A DNA stretch of 64,000 nt from CAYTIB01 sp964437725 (lineage in GTDB: Bacteria; UBA8248; JACPRG01; G963555815): assembly GCA_964437725.1 (NCBI GenBank), contig CAYTIB010000007.1, forward strand, positions 39,380-103,379. Direction: 5' to 3'. A program made the translations under genes and the position numbers. Positions 9,266-17,621 of this stretch are shown here, piece after piece. Every line of letters begins with the position of its first letter. Positions within the stretch are counted from its first letter, which is position 1. A model generated the notes under the pieces. That model ran no database searches. It was not told the DNA's origin and saw only the letters and a program-made list of their open reading frames with translations.

Positions 9266-10528
9266 TCAGGCAATACACTCGTCGTAATGCTCCATCATAG
9301 TGAAGATGACTGGCCCATCAGCAGAAACAAGGACATTTTCTTCCAAGCGGACTGTCTGCTCCAATCCTGGGTGACCCGCAAAGGTCTCGATGGCAAAGTA
9401 CATATTCTCCTTAATCTCAACAGGGTAATCGAGAGAATAAGCTCGGGAAATCCACATTCCCTCGTAAAGAGACAAGCCGATGCTGTGTGCGAACTGCTGA
9501 AGGGTCACAGTCCCATACTTATCATCGTCATATACTGGAAAATTCTCGGAAACATCTCTTGTGGTTTTACCTGGACGGAGCTGCTCTAGGCCAGCGTACA
9601 TAGAGTCGTAAACCTCCTTGTACAGGTCTTTTTCCTTTGCCGTCCATTTCCCACCTACTTTAAAGCACCGCACGTAGTCAACAAAGTATCCACCGGGACC
9701 GATGGCATTGATGTCCACAACAACCAAATCCCCATCCCGAATCATTCGGTCGGTGTGCCAACGCCTATAGGGACTTGTGTTGCCTCCCGAAGCCACGATT
9801 ATGTCGTACACAAAATCAAAACCTTCGACGTAAAGAAACTCATTGACCTTAGCCGTGATATCGGCTTCCTTAATCCCCGGCTTGAGCCACTCGTTCTTAA
9901 TTTTCCACATGGCTGCATCGCCTACGGTAGAAGAAATCTTAAGACATTCGATCTCCTCAGGTGTCTTGACTACTCTGGCCTCACTTAACGCCGGCCAGGC
10001 ATTAACCAAATTGATACCTTTATTTGTGAAAGCTTGGTAGGCACGCAAATCCATTATGTCAATTCCTACCTTACCCTTATCCACGTTGTGCTCTTTGAGA
10101 ACGTCAATAACACTGTCCACCATGCGGTTAACCATCATCTCCTCGGCCGACTCAGACCATTTCCAAGTGATGGCCGGACGAATCCGCCCTTCTAACCAAG
10201 GGGCATCGATCTTTGCACACTGAAGATCTGATCCGGCTGTTTCAAAGAGAATCGGATCGGCCCCGCGCGGTAGAACGGCATAACGGATAAAAATATTATT
10301 TTTCCAGTTTCCCTGATAAACCGAACAGGTATATCGAATATTTTCTCCTACGTACATAACCAACGCATCTATGTCATGCTTTTCCATCATATCTTTGGCA
10401 CGCTGAAGACGATTTTTGCGAATACTATCGTGATCAACCCGCATTTGCCAGTCGGTACCTGTCACACTAAAGTTACGCCGAGGCGACCAATGATGAGGTT
10501 TTTGCAGAAAACTTAAATCCATGTTCAT
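9266..10528 (-). CDS. M24 family (pita-bread) hydrolase, DddP/creatinase-like
   Basis: This 420-residue protein has an N-terminal creatinase domain (about 35-185) and a C-terminal pita-bread domain (190-415). The metal-site region reads VVVDINAIGPGGYFVDYVR, with D272, N274 and D284, then H348 (QQFAHSIG), E381 (AIETF) and E396 (RLEENVLV). The D-x-D/N spacing with GP-x-GYF resembles DddP, the M24 DMSP lyase of marine bacteria, except that the second Asp is Asn here. Xaa-Pro peptidase or another C-N hydrolase is an alternative. AAGGAG precedes the ATG at 10528. It is the last gene of the catabolic block and is followed by a strong terminator. Confidence 0.75.
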   Translation of the reverse strand: MNMDLSFLQKPHHWSPRRNFSVTGTDWQMRVDHDSIRKNRLQRAKDMMEKHDIDALVMYVGENIRYTCSVYQGNWKNNIFIRYAVLPRGADPILFETAGSDLQCAKIDAPWLEGRIRPAITWKWSESAEEMMVNRMVDSVIDVLKEHNVDKGKVGIDIMDLRAYQAFTNKGINLVNAWPALSEARVVKTPEEIECLKISSTVGDAAMWKIKNEWLKPGIKEADITAKVNEFLYVEGFDFVYDIIVASGGNTSPYRRWHTDRMIRDGDLVVVDINAIGPGGYFVDYVRCFKVGGKWTAKEKDLYKEVYDSMYAGLEQLRPGKTTRDVSENFPVYDDDKYGTVTLQQFAHSIGLSLYEGMWISRAYSLDYPVEIKENMYFAIETFAGHPGLEQTVRLEENVLVSADGPVIFTMMEHYDECIA

Positions 10529-10713
10529 GAAACAAGTCTCCTTCTTCGGGACAATAAAGGTCTCCGAAGGGTATGGGATGGGACAAACCCAACGTTCGTG
10601 GAACCAAGCCCACCAATCTCACTATCTGTCGAAGCTATCAGATTCACAAGCCAGATACAACCAAAGACAGGAGCAAGATTGGCGACCGAAATAAAATCAA
10701 TGGAAGGTTCTCA

Positions 10714-11724
10714 TTAGTCATGATCTCCACCTATGTCTATGACTACCCCAACATCACGTTCCATGGCACGACGTTCAATATGCTGAGCTGTAACAAGATC
10801 TTGGATAGGTACACCCATTGACTTGTAATAAGTAATTTCCTCGTCCGAAGTCCGGCCAGCCCGCTTCCCTTCTACAACATCAGCAATTCCGGCAACGTCC
10901 TCTTTACTGATAATACCCTCGGAAATGGGATAAAGGAGATCTCCTGCATCCTGCATACAATCCGCTATACTGTCTACCACCCACTTAGAGGAACGGCGAA
11001 TTGTTTCAGAATCCACTTCTCGCGCGTGAGGATCATAAGCGCCAGCCGCCACAACAAATGTTCCAGGCTTCAGGGCTGACCCGGGAAAAACGGGTTCGTG
11101 CGAGGTCGTGGCTGCCACAACGATATCAGCTTCACTCACCGCTACTTCACGAGATTCAACCATCTCTACGTCTGAAGGAATCTTGGTTTCTTCCCACTCT
11201 GACACTCGCGCGATAAACTCCTGTCCTCGCTTCTGCGATCGAGTTGAAAGCCAAATCTTTTTCAATGGACAAACCTCGGCTATCGCCTGCAATTGATTCC
11301 GGGCTACACGCCCTGCTCCAATGATAGCTATCACCTCACTCTCAATACGAGCTAAATATCGAGCAGCCAGTCCCGTCCCCGCTCCCGTTCGCAGATCGGT
11401 TAGATGTCCCCCTTCCATCACCGTCCTAGGAGCACCCGTATTGCCATCGAATAAGGCCACCAGAGCGGTCATCCGAGGAACGCCTTTTTTTTCGTTTTCA
11501 TAGAAATCTGAAACAACCTTAACTCCGTACCCCTTTCCCTCTTTTAAAAAAGAAGGATTGAATATAGCAATGCCGGGAGGCAACTCGGAAATCGCATAAC
11601 TTCTCAGGCCCTCGACAGAACGATCCTGGGCAAGGGCTTGGAAGGCCTCAGCTTGAACATCGATAGCTTCAGCCATGCTCATAAGAGATCGGACATCTTG
11701 CTCTGTCAGTATGCGGAGTTTCAT
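10714..11724 (-). CDS. Ornithine cyclodeaminase / mu-crystallin family protein
   Basis: This NAD(P)-dependent family includes ornithine and lysine cyclodeaminases, ketimine reductases and the ectoine-pathway protein EutC. A Rossmann signature GAGRVARNQLQ lies near residue 137, with the family segments GGHLTDLRTGAG near 105 and DSIADCMQDAGD near 250. The length (336 residues) is normal. The ATG at 11724 is chosen because AAAAGGAAGTG sits just upstream. The frame could also begin at the overlapping GTG at 11727. It lies between an M24 protein and an amidohydrolase. With the DoeA-like gene at 13181 this recalls ectoine-degradation neighbourhoods, but the exact substrate is unknown. Confidence 0.85.
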   Translation of the reverse strand: MKLRILTEQDVRSLMSMAEAIDVQAEAFQALAQDRSVEGLRSYAISELPPGIAIFNPSFLKEGKGYGVKVVSDFYENEKKGVPRMTALVALFDGNTGAPRTVMEGGHLTDLRTGAGTGLAARYLARIESEVIAIIGAGRVARNQLQAIAEVCPLKKIWLSTRSQKRGQEFIARVSEWEETKIPSDVEMVESREVAVSEADIVVAATTSHEPVFPGSALKPGTFVVAAGAYDPHAREVDSETIRRSSKWVVDSIADCMQDAGDLLYPISEGIISKEDVAGIADVVEGKRAGRTSDEEITYYKSMGVPIQDLVTAQHIERRAMERDVGVVIDIGGDHD

Positions 11725-11748
11725 CACTTCCTTTTCATGGAATGAATA

Positions 11749-13152
11749 TTACTGAACCTTCCATTGTGTCTTGTTTAAATGGCTGAGTCCTGCTCGTTTG
11801 AGAATTCTTTTTCCGCATGCCTCCACTTCCTTCAGAAGGGCCGATTCGTCAATCCCCAAAACTCTTCCCCCCTCCATTACAACCTTCCCATCGATTACAG
11901 AAGTATCAGCATTAGTTCCATTAGAAGTATGCACAAGATTAAATAATGGATTAAACCGTGGAAACCATTCAGGACCGGACATATCGAACATCACAAGATC
12001 TGCCTTTTTGCCCTTTTCTAAAGAACCGATTTCATCTTCCCAAAGAGCACTCTTCGCTCCATTAATTGTAGCCATTTCAATGACAGTCTCGATCCCCATC
12101 ACACTTGGATCAAGCCGAGCATCCCGATGAGCATTTGCAGCTAAATACATGTTCTTGACTATATCGACAAAACCACCCGCAGGTGAAGCATCAGACCCAA
12201 GACAAACCGTAAGACCCATCTCAACCATTTCTGGAAAGCTTCCGTGAGCAAAATTCCCATAACCCAAATGCATCGTACAGCTGGGACAGTGGCAGACCTT
12301 AATGTCATAACGCTTAAGAAGTTCCATTTCCTTAGGCCGGACCCAACCCATATGAATAACAAGCCAATTGGGCCCCCATGCACCTAGTTTTTCGATTCGA
12401 TCAAACTCACTCATCCCGTAGTCATACAAAGAAGAGGTGAGTTGTTCAAATACCGACGCCACATGGCTCTGGATAAGAGCACCGTGCTTTTCGGCCAAGC
12501 GGTATATTCCTAGAATAAGACGGTCCGAGCAGTTGGAAGGGATCCGCAAATTAAACCCCCCACGCAGACGCCCGTCGCAAGCACCATTCCAGTCGTCAAA
12601 ATCTTTTTCCGCACACTTAAGGGCTTGGGATGTAGTCTGCGTGAACAGTTGGTCCGGAAGCTTGCCAAAGGGCTTTTCCCCCTGATCGTAAGTACTGCGA
12701 CAAAAAACACCTCGCATCCCGGTCTGGTTTGTCGCTCGAGTCAATTCTTTCGGAAAGTAGTTTGCAGTTTCGATAAAAGTGGTTGCCCCAGACCTCAACA
12801 TTTCCCATTGACAGTGAAGTGATGAAATATAGGCTTCTTCAGGTGTCATTACTGCTTCGAAGGGATAAATGAAGTGCATAAGCCAAGGACGAACAAACAT
12901 CTGGTCTCCAACACCCCGGGCCAGATGTTGTGTATGGTGAATGTGCCCTTCTACCATACCTGGAAGAACCAATTTCCCCTTGGCTGAAATCGTCCTTGTT
13001 GCTCGTTTCCCGTACTTGACCTTAAGGTCTTTTGATTTACCAATATCGAGAATCCGGTCTTCGCGTATTGCCACGGCTCCCGAACGGATCACTCGTCGTT
13101 TTTTATCTACTGTAACAACCTGATCAGCATCTACAATTAACAGATCCACCAT
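11749..13152 (-). CDS. Amidohydrolase of the ATZ/TRZ (chlorohydrolase/deaminase) type
   Basis: This is a 467-residue metal-dependent amidohydrolase of the family that includes atrazine chlorohydrolase, guanine deaminase and SsnA. Metal ligands are visible: GMVEGHIHHTQH (about 65-75, HxH), QSHVASV (about 230), VIHMGW (about 263, where catalytic His/Glu normally lie) and CLGSDASPAGG (about 317, Asp). The C-terminal part has the small beta domain with KGKKADLVMFDM. It probably removes an amino or other leaving group from a nitrogen heterocycle. It ends 22 bases before the ornithine cyclodeaminase-like gene, which implies one operon. No strong ribosome binding site precedes the ATG. Confidence 0.85.
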   Translation of the reverse strand: MVDLLIVDADQVVTVDKKRRVIRSGAVAIREDRILDIGKSKDLKVKYGKRATRTISAKGKLVLPGMVEGHIHHTQHLARGVGDQMFVRPWLMHFIYPFEAVMTPEEAYISSLHCQWEMLRSGATTFIETANYFPKELTRATNQTGMRGVFCRSTYDQGEKPFGKLPDQLFTQTTSQALKCAEKDFDDWNGACDGRLRGGFNLRIPSNCSDRLILGIYRLAEKHGALIQSHVASVFEQLTSSLYDYGMSEFDRIEKLGAWGPNWLVIHMGWVRPKEMELLKRYDIKVCHCPSCTMHLGYGNFAHGSFPEMVEMGLTVCLGSDASPAGGFVDIVKNMYLAANAHRDARLDPSVMGIETVIEMATINGAKSALWEDEIGSLEKGKKADLVMFDMSGPEWFPRFNPLFNLVHTSNGTNADTSVIDGKVVMEGGRVLGIDESALLKEVEACGKRILKRAGLSHLNKTQWKVQ

Positions 13153-13180
13153 ACTAGTGCGTATTCCCTTAAAGACCTGC

Positions 13181-14341
13181 TCACTTTACGACATAAAGCT
13201 CACGTGGATAATCTGTTAGAACTTCGTGACCCTCTTCAGTAATCAACACAGTTTCACTTAAGCCAACACCATATTCGCGATACTCGAAGACGGCTGGAAG
13301 AAAATGATAAATCATCCCTGGTTGGAGGATCCTCTTTTCTCCACCTCGGAGCATCATAGTTCGTGCTTCACTCCAGTCCGGGGGTAAAGCGATACCAATT
13401 GAGTAACCAGCCTTATGGCGAAACTTGTCGCCATAGCCTGCATCATCTATCACTTTCCGAGCAGCATGGTCCACTTCCTCAGCGACCGTTCCGGGATTCA
13501 TAAGTAAAAGGCCTGCATCCAAAGCCCGTCTACAGAGATCAAAAAGATCATAAAAAATCTTTGGCGGGTTCCCGACGAAACCAATCCGCATGATAGCCGC
13601 ATGATAACGTTTTATGCTCGCGCCAACTTCGAAGTAGCCCGCATCGCCGGCCCGAACGGGGTTTCCTTCGGCCATTGCATGAGCCATGGTGTGGCGGACA
13701 CCTGCATTAATCAGAGGTGGTAAGCCTGGAAATTCGCTCCCTTTACTGAAGAGCCCTTGGTAAGCAGCCGCCATAAGATCGTCTTCGGTAATTCCTCCCT
13801 TAAGAAGATCTAGAGCGTAACGCATTCCAGTCGAAGCAGCCTGTCCGGAAAGTCGGCTATACTCTTGTTCTGCCGGAGACTTAATAAGGCGCATATCTTC
13901 AATAATAAGGCTAGTATCAACCCACTCTATATCAGGAAGTCGCTCTTGCAGGGTTTCGTAATCTGCGATGGTAAAATACCAAGCACTCTTATCGACGCCA
14001 ATCCTTCCCCGGTCCCAACCCCTTTCTTGCAAAATTCTGACCGTAGCATCCAAGTAATGTTCTGTATCCGGGTAAAATTCCAGGTCCTCAACCCAAGAGC
14101 TTCCCTGAAGAGCGCTTTTTTCAATCAATCGAGACAGATGCACGGGGTCGCCAGACGGGGGAACCAACAACGCCATATAAGAATAATAGCCAATAGTTCT
14201 GTAACCCGTCAGGTAATAAGTGTTCTCCAGCGTGTGAACCATTAGAAGATCTAAATCACGCGTAGCAGACTCAGCCTGCACCTTTTTTAATCTGCCTCGA
14301 TACTCTTCCAAAGAAAACGGTAGTTCAAAAGCTTGGAGCAT
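13181..14341 (-). CDS. M24 family protein resembling ectoine hydrolase DoeA
   Basis: This is a 386-residue creatinase-type protein with N-terminal domain 10-150 and pita-bread domain 155-380. The usual Asp metal ligands are absent; the segment instead reads YFEVGASIKRYHAAIMR, and the later block GYSIGIALPPDW (about 310) with YHFLPAVFEY and SETVLITEEG closely matches what I remember of DoeA, which opens the ectoine ring. Creatinase-like amidine hydrolysis is the general chemistry. GGAGGTTTAGGAA precedes the ATG. The gene lies 29 bases upstream of the amidohydrolase gene in the same operon. Assignment to ectoine specifically is an inference from sequence memory. Confidence 0.75.
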   Translation of the reverse strand: MLQAFELPFSLEEYRGRLKKVQAESATRDLDLLMVHTLENTYYLTGYRTIGYYSYMALLVPPSGDPVHLSRLIEKSALQGSSWVEDLEFYPDTEHYLDATVRILQERGWDRGRIGVDKSAWYFTIADYETLQERLPDIEWVDTSLIIEDMRLIKSPAEQEYSRLSGQAASTGMRYALDLLKGGITEDDLMAAAYQGLFSKGSEFPGLPPLINAGVRHTMAHAMAEGNPVRAGDAGYFEVGASIKRYHAAIMRIGFVGNPPKIFYDLFDLCRRALDAGLLLMNPGTVAEEVDHAARKVIDDAGYGDKFRHKAGYSIGIALPPDWSEARTMMLRGGEKRILQPGMIYHFLPAVFEYREYGVGLSETVLITEEGHEVLTDYPRELYVVK

Positions 14342-14567
14342 TTCCTAAACCTCCAAATACCTAGAAAGAACAACAACCCGGACTTGGTGGTTAACCGCCG
14401 CAAATTCCCATTTTTAACGACCAATTTTGGAATGAACAGATCATCCAAACTACTACTTCGACCAAAAGAACAATCGGATGGCTATAGCCAACTTCGTCCA
14501 TTTGGTCGCAAGCAAGTGGGAAAGCTTGAAACGAAGATGCCTCTTCTCAACTTGAAAACATGAATTC

Positions 14568-15566
14568 TCAACACTCAACACCCAGTTCCGCCATGAACCT
14601 TCGGTACTGAACCGCAATGGAGTCCGGAGCCTTGATGTGGAGTTCCTCTGACAGATCTAGTGGTAACTCTTCTGGACGCTGCCTTTCCACGATAACTCGA
14701 TCTTGTTCAGTTACAACTTCTTGAAGCTCATCAATACCGGTAACCGAACCCTCTTCGGGTTCAAAGTTCCGATAAATCGTTAGAAAACGGGTGGTTTCCT
14801 TAGCAGTGTTCGGACAGGAATAATTCAGATAGACCTCTTTATGTCCATTGGGCTCTTCCTTCCTCTGATAGATCGTAAACGGTCGAAATACACTGTAATT
14901 ACGGACATGCGGAAGGGCGATAGTCTTATTTGCTGGAACATCCACTTGAAAGTGCAAAATCTCTCCGTTACGCTCAACTTGCGTCTCTGATACTCTCGGT
15001 TGTTCCGGACTGCCTAAAATCCCCCGGTGGACAAAAGCAAAATGTGCTTGATCAAAGAAATTTTCAGTTGCTCTACCTGCACTTGTCTTCCAAACCCATT
15101 TATTTTTAAATATTGGATTGTACTCCGACGTCTCCGCTAGTGGACAATCTGGGATGGGAGTACGGGGATTCTCGGACATGCAAACCCACACCATTCCATA
15201 CCGTTCGGCCACCTGATATTTGGTAAGACAAGCACGCTTGGGAATGGGGTGCTCATCAGAAATAGACGGAATGCGCGTGCAATTCCCCCCACGGTCATAC
15301 TCCCACCCATGGTAACAGCATATCAACCGATCGTTCTCAATATGACCAAGAGATATCGGCGTGCCCCGATGGACGCAAAGGTCGGAGAATGCAGACAACT
15401 CCTCCCCTATTCTGCAAACAACTATATCCTCGGCTAGAAGTTGAACCGGGAAAATTTCATTCTCCCTAACATCCTCCGACCAAGCTACAACGTGCCAGTA
15501 ATCACGCAAATTCGGCCAGAGCATTCCATTCGTAATTGGTGTCTTTTCAATTGCGCTTTTTACCAT
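14568..15566 (-). CDS. Rieske non-heme iron oxygenase, alpha subunit (copy 1)
   Basis: This is the terminal oxygenase component of a ring-hydroxylating or O/N-demethylating system of the vanillate demethylase/phthalate dioxygenase type. The Rieske [2Fe-2S] motif has C64-x-H66 and C83-x2-H86, and the mononuclear iron site is D172-x2-H175-x4-H180 (DQAHFAFVH). The C-terminal block QDRVIVERQRPEELPLDL is shared with the copy at 36494. GAGGGGAGTAGGA stands before the ATG at 15566, giving 332 residues. The longer frame to 15602 lacks such a site. No dedicated reductase or ferredoxin is visible nearby, so electrons must come from elsewhere. The natural substrate is unknown. Confidence 0.9.
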   Translation of the reverse strand: MVKSAIEKTPITNGMLWPNLRDYWHVVAWSEDVRENEIFPVQLLAEDIVVCRIGEELSAFSDLCVHRGTPISLGHIENDRLICCYHGWEYDRGGNCTRIPSISDEHPIPKRACLTKYQVAERYGMVWVCMSENPRTPIPDCPLAETSEYNPIFKNKWVWKTSAGRATENFFDQAHFAFVHRGILGSPEQPRVSETQVERNGEILHFQVDVPANKTIALPHVRNYSVFRPFTIYQRKEEPNGHKEVYLNYSCPNTAKETTRFLTIYRNFEPEEGSVTGIDELQEVVTEQDRVIVERQRPEELPLDLSEELHIKAPDSIAVQYRRFMAELGVEC

Positions 15567-15683
15567 TCCTACTCCCCTCTCTTCGTCTAGCCATTCACAC
15601 AATTCAACAGGTCTTAGTCATCCCAAGTCAAATCAAGATCTCTGGATTTGAAATTCATATTTGTTCGACAAGTGGATCATTTT

Positions 15684-16448
15684 CTAAGGAAAAACTTCGC
15701 GATACTTGTCCATCATCCCCCGCTCCTCATACCACAGCAGAGTCTCAACTGATTTACCCGTGCCCTCCACTTCAGTTAGAAGGTGCAAAAGGGGCTCAAC
15801 CACGTGCTCAGGAGTCATGCAAATATTATGTACGAAATACTCCCGTGGGGTGTCGGCCTGAAAATTTGTGTCGGCCATCGTAGGACAAAAAGCATTCACA
15901 CGAACACCGTGCTTCTCCATTTGCGCCGAAAGACAATGGTTAAAACCCTCTACAGCATATTTTGTCGTCGTATAAGGGATGCAGCGAATATCTTTATACT
16001 TAAACCGAGCCGTGGTCGACGAAATATTTACAATATGTCCCGATTTCCGTTCGACCATGTGAGGGAGAACTGCTTTGGAACAAAGGAACATGCCCCGCAC
16101 ATTCACGGCAAACACCCTATCCCATTCTTCCACACTGCACTCGGTCAAATCGCCACTTGGAGCATTAATCCCTGCATTGTTAATCAAAACATCAATCTGG
16201 CCAAACCGATCGTGCGTGGTCCTTACCATATCTTCTACTTGCTCTTCTAATGACACATCGACTCCCACAGCAATGGATGAACCTCCTGCCTTTTCTATCT
16301 CCCGAACAACACGCTCCGCATTAGCCTTATTGACGTCAGCTACCGTTACATTCATCCCCTCTTTAGCAAGCGCTATACTCTCCTGCTCGCCGAAACCTGT
16401 TCCGCCTCCAGTCACGATTACGGTCTGTCCTGCCAGTTTACTCACCAC
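15684..16448 (-). CDS. Short-chain dehydrogenase/reductase
   Basis: A classical SDR of 254 residues. It has TGGGTGFGE for nucleotide binding (residue 12 onward), NNAG (about 90), a catalytic Ser in NISSTTARF (about 146) and an intact YTTTK motif (about 162). Translation begins at a GTG at 16448 preceded by ATAGGAGA. It lies between the Rieske oxygenase and the alpha/beta hydrolase genes on the same strand, so it may oxidise an alcohol made or released by those enzymes. The precise substrate is not predictable. Confidence 0.88.
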   Translation of the reverse strand: MVSKLAGQTVIVTGGGTGFGEQESIALAKEGMNVTVADVNKANAERVVREIEKAGGSSIAVGVDVSLEEQVEDMVRTTHDRFGQIDVLINNAGINAPSGDLTECSVEEWDRVFAVNVRGMFLCSKAVLPHMVERKSGHIVNISSTTARFKYKDIRCIPYTTTKYAVEGFNHCLSAQMEKHGVRVNAFCPTMADTNFQADTPREYFVHNICMTPEHVVEPLLHLLTEVEGTGKSVETLLWYEERGMMDKYREVFP

Positions 16449-16490
16449 GAATCAGTCTCCTATGGATTCTATCCAACAGACGAGTTATTT

Positions 16491-17285
16491 TTACCCAACC
16501 AAACGTCTACGAACTATGGAGGTATAAGGCTCCGCATTCAGAACAGCCGGGTAGTGCCCCCCCGTCATCAAAGTGTGCTGCTCAGCATCCGAATATCTTT
16601 CTCTAACCTCGATTCTGATTGCTTCACTCATGATTGGGTCATCCTCGCAGTCGATAATGACGACCCGAGAATCCGGGATTCCTAAAGGCAAGACTGGTAC
16701 AGCCGTTGCCATGGTCATCATTCGGGACTTGAGGGTTTCAGGTGTCTGAACACCCTCCCCAACTTGATCTAGCATCAACTCCTTTAATTCCATCATATTC
16801 GGATTTGATATGTCATAGTTTTCAATATACCCCAAAAACCGTTCCCGAATCGCTTCTAGCGACATTGCTTCTATTTCCTCGGGCTTCTGCCCCTTCGCCT
16901 GGATTGAACTAGCATCGATTAGTGAATTGGCAATGAAAAGCGTCTCAATCCTTTCGGGGTTTCGAAGGGCAAAAATTTGTGCCCAATACCCACCAATAGA
17001 TGATCCCAACAGGTTTGTCTTTTGCAATCCTTTTCTGTGACAAAACTCATCCAATCCATCAGAAAGTTTCTCTGGGCTCGGATCAGCCGGATAGGACAAA
17101 GCGATTAGTTTCACCTGATCACCAAGAGACAATATCTGCTTGTAAAATACATCTCCAGTCCCCTGCATTCCGGGCATCATGATAAGGGAAGGACCAGGTC
17201 CCGCACTCTCAACGTAAATCCACTCCTCCCCGTTGATTTTCTCTGTTTTTCGAGCATACTTGCTCCTGTACTCCTGAAAGCTCAT
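16491..17285 (-). CDS. Alpha/beta hydrolase
   Basis: A 264-residue serine hydrolase of the alpha/beta fold. The oxyanion region PGMQGTGDVF lies near residue 38, the nucleophile elbow GSSIGG near residue 94 (Ser95), an acidic residue in VVIIDCEDDPIM near 211 and the catalytic His in TGGHYPAVL near 244. A cap is inserted at about 125-185. It is the first gene of the 9266-17285 minus-strand block and lies downstream of a good sigma70-like promoter. It may cleave an ester, amide or C-C bond in the pathway. The family does not reveal the substrate. Confidence 0.82.
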   Translation of the reverse strand: MSFQEYRSKYARKTEKINGEEWIYVESAGPGPSLIMMPGMQGTGDVFYKQILSLGDQVKLIALSYPADPSPEKLSDGLDEFCHRKGLQKTNLLGSSIGGYWAQIFALRNPERIETLFIANSLIDASSIQAKGQKPEEIEAMSLEAIRERFLGYIENYDISNPNMMELKELMLDQVGEGVQTPETLKSRMMTMATAVPVLPLGIPDSRVVIIDCEDDPIMSEAIRIEVRERYSDAEQHTLMTGGHYPAVLNAEPYTSIVRRRLVG

Positions 17286-17621
17286 CCCTGAGAATCCCCC
17301 TAATCCACAGATTAATCGAAACGCAACTGGCGTTCCCCATTTAAGCAGGTGAAACTAAATGCTTACACCCAAAGGAAAACGAAAGCCAAGAATAACTAAT
17401 CATAGCTTTCAAATATCACAAAGCAATGGTCCTATTATAAAGCAGATAGATTGACTGCCAAGTTTTTCACCTCAGCTATTCGACAGGTTTTAGAACACCT
17501 GATCAGTGTTAATTAACCTCCAAAGTAGTATCTTCGGTCCACAACATATTGAAATTTCATTGTAGGATGGGATCGAAGGCAATCAAAATAGTGGTTACAA
17601 CACCCTAATGGAGGATTCGAG
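17286..17621. other. Intergenic region between divergent genes
   Basis: This stretch of 336 bases separates the minus-strand alpha/beta hydrolase gene from the plus-strand GT4 gene. It holds the candidate minus-strand promoter at 17434-17461. I found no convincing coding frame, tRNA or strong hairpin in it. For the plus-strand gene only the ribosome binding site GGAGG at 17610-17614 is clear. Confidence 0.6.
17434..17461 (-). promoter_or_regulatory. Candidate sigma70-type promoter for the catabolic block
   Basis: On the minus strand TTGGCA (17461-17456), a 16-bp spacer and TATAAT (17439-17434) form a near-consensus promoter. It points toward the alpha/beta hydrolase gene and leaves a leader of roughly 140 bases. 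No operator-like palindrome overlaps it. Confidence 0.45.
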
